Shown here: piece after piece, positions 6,469 through 6,755 of the stretch
Numbering within the stretch: position 1 is the first letter of the stretch
Layout of the letters: the number at the start of each line of letters is the position of its first letter
Assembly: GCA_020432595.1 (NCBI GenBank)
Contig: JAGQGA010000301.1
Coordinates: forward strand, 1 to 6,755
DNA from: Anaerolineales bacterium
Lineage (GTDB): Bacteria > Chloroflexota > Anaerolineae > Promineifilales > Promineifilaceae
DNA: 6,755 nucleotides
Direction of reading: 5' to 3'
Notes under the pieces: generated by a model
Seen by the model: the letters and a program-made list of their open reading frames with translations, nothing else
Told to the model about the DNA's origin: nothing
The model's database searches: none
Position numbers and translations under genes: made by a program

Positions 6469-6552
6469 GGAGAATTGAGAATTGAGAATTGGAAATTGAG
6501 AATTGGGAATGGTTCATTCGTCATTCTCAATTCTTCGTTCTCAATTCTCCAT
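6467..6552. repeat. Heptad-repeat hairpin B (GAGAATT words)
   Basis: Arms 6467-6496 and 6523-6552 match at 25 of 30 positions; the outermost 15 bp are perfect. Left side: GAGAATT three times (6470-6490), GGAAATT, GAGAATT, GGGAATG, ending 6511. Right side: ATTCTCA, ATTCTTC, GTTCTCA, ATTCTCC, AT. An apical GAATG-GTT-CATTC stem (6507-6519) caps it. The element runs from the last base of the Yip1-like stop codon (6552-6554) to the ATPase ATG (6466-6468), overlapping both. Confidence 0.88.
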
Positions 6553-6755
6553 TAAAAGAACGGCCGTATGACCGTCAAATCGCTAAATTGGGCGGCGAGG
6601 AGGGCGGGAAGGGCGCGGAGGAGATAGAGGCCGAGGATGGTGATGAAAACGGCCGTTATGGCCTTGCCCCGCGAGAGGGTATCGCCAGCACGGGCGGCCG
6701 CGATGAGTAGCACAATGTGCCAGATGAGGTAAATATCCACCAGAGCTAGCAGTGC
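6552..6755 (-). CDS. Yip1-like membrane protein, C-terminal part (YknW-like)
   Basis: The last 67 codons of a gene whose start lies beyond the right edge; the frame is open to base 6755. The visible part has two hydrophobic spans, about LALVDIYLIWHIVLLIAAA and AVFITILGLYLLRALPALL, joined by a short loop with LSRGKA, and ends in TVIRPFF. A Trp-containing span, then a loop with a (L)SxxKA pattern, then a last span near the C-terminus resembles bacterial Yip1-domain proteins. Its position directly upstream of a LolD-like ATPase fits YknW of the Bacillus subtilis YknWXYZ transporter. An in-frame GTG at 6740 could start a 62-aa product, but the open frame and the family fit favour a longer gene. 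Family assignment is moderate because little is visible. Confidence 0.6.
   Translation of the reverse strand, partial: ALLALVDIYLIWHIVLLIAAARAGDTLSRGKAITAVFITILGLYLLRALPALLAAQFSDLTVIRPFF
6648..6657. repeat. AACGGCCGTT palindrome, copy 8
   Basis: Exact copy in the Yip1-like gene, Thr-Ala-Val at the start of the last hydrophobic span. A 9-of-10 match (AACGGCCGTA) is at 6559-6568, just before the stop codon. Confidence 0.9.

Noticed and set aside
6552..6740. Stand-alone 62-aa protein starting at GTG 6740
   Set aside because: The frame stays open to the window edge and the sequence resembles the C-terminus of a larger multi-span membrane protein.

Overview
The window looks like a piece of chromosome from a moderately GC-rich bacterium. 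I favour an uncultured Chloroflexota (Anaerolineae-like) lineage. This is inference from the proteins: secreted proteins with Pro/Thr linkers and CARDB/TIG-type beta domains next to MacB-like transporters, plus amino-acid and CoA metabolism genes. No rRNA or other marker gene is present to prove it.

Layout: two operons converge. On the + strand (16-2432), an alanine-dehydrogenase-family oxidoreductase overlaps by ATGA an acetyl-CoA hydrolase/4-hydroxybutyrate CoA-transferase family enzyme that keeps the catalytic Glu238. A 9-bp hairpin at 2442-2476 separates them from the minus-strand operon. Read right to left, that operon is: the C-terminal end of a Yip1-like membrane protein (6755-6552, cut by the window edge), a LolD/MacB-type ABC ATPase (6468-5785), a 612-residue exported TIG plus CARDB-like protein (5692-3854), and a MacB/FtsX-type permease (3776-2478). 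Yip1 + ATPase + permease recalls Bacillus subtilis YknW/YknY/YknZ. Here a beta-domain exported protein sits between ATPase and permease, and no membrane-fusion adaptor (YknX/MacA) is visible in the window.

Two DNA-level patterns stand out. (1) All three gaps inside the minus-strand operon (77-92 bp) are almost filled by a large imperfect hairpin. Each is built of tandem 7-bp words in inverted orientation, and the words differ between gaps: GGAGATT, GAGAATT and GGTAATC-like. They resemble in kind the heptameric STRR repeats of filamentous cyanobacteria. One runs through the ATPase stop codon and another spans exactly from stop to start codon. (2) The 10-bp palindrome AACGGCCGTT occurs 8 times exactly, against about 0.006 expected in random sequence. 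All copies are inside genes, and 7 of 8 are in the same reading phase, encoding Thr-Ala-Val. This behaves like a highly iterated palindrome (compare cyanobacterial HIP1), but with a different sequence.

No stretch longer than 300 bases lacks a gene. I saw no tRNA, rRNA, CRISPR array, transposase or integrase.
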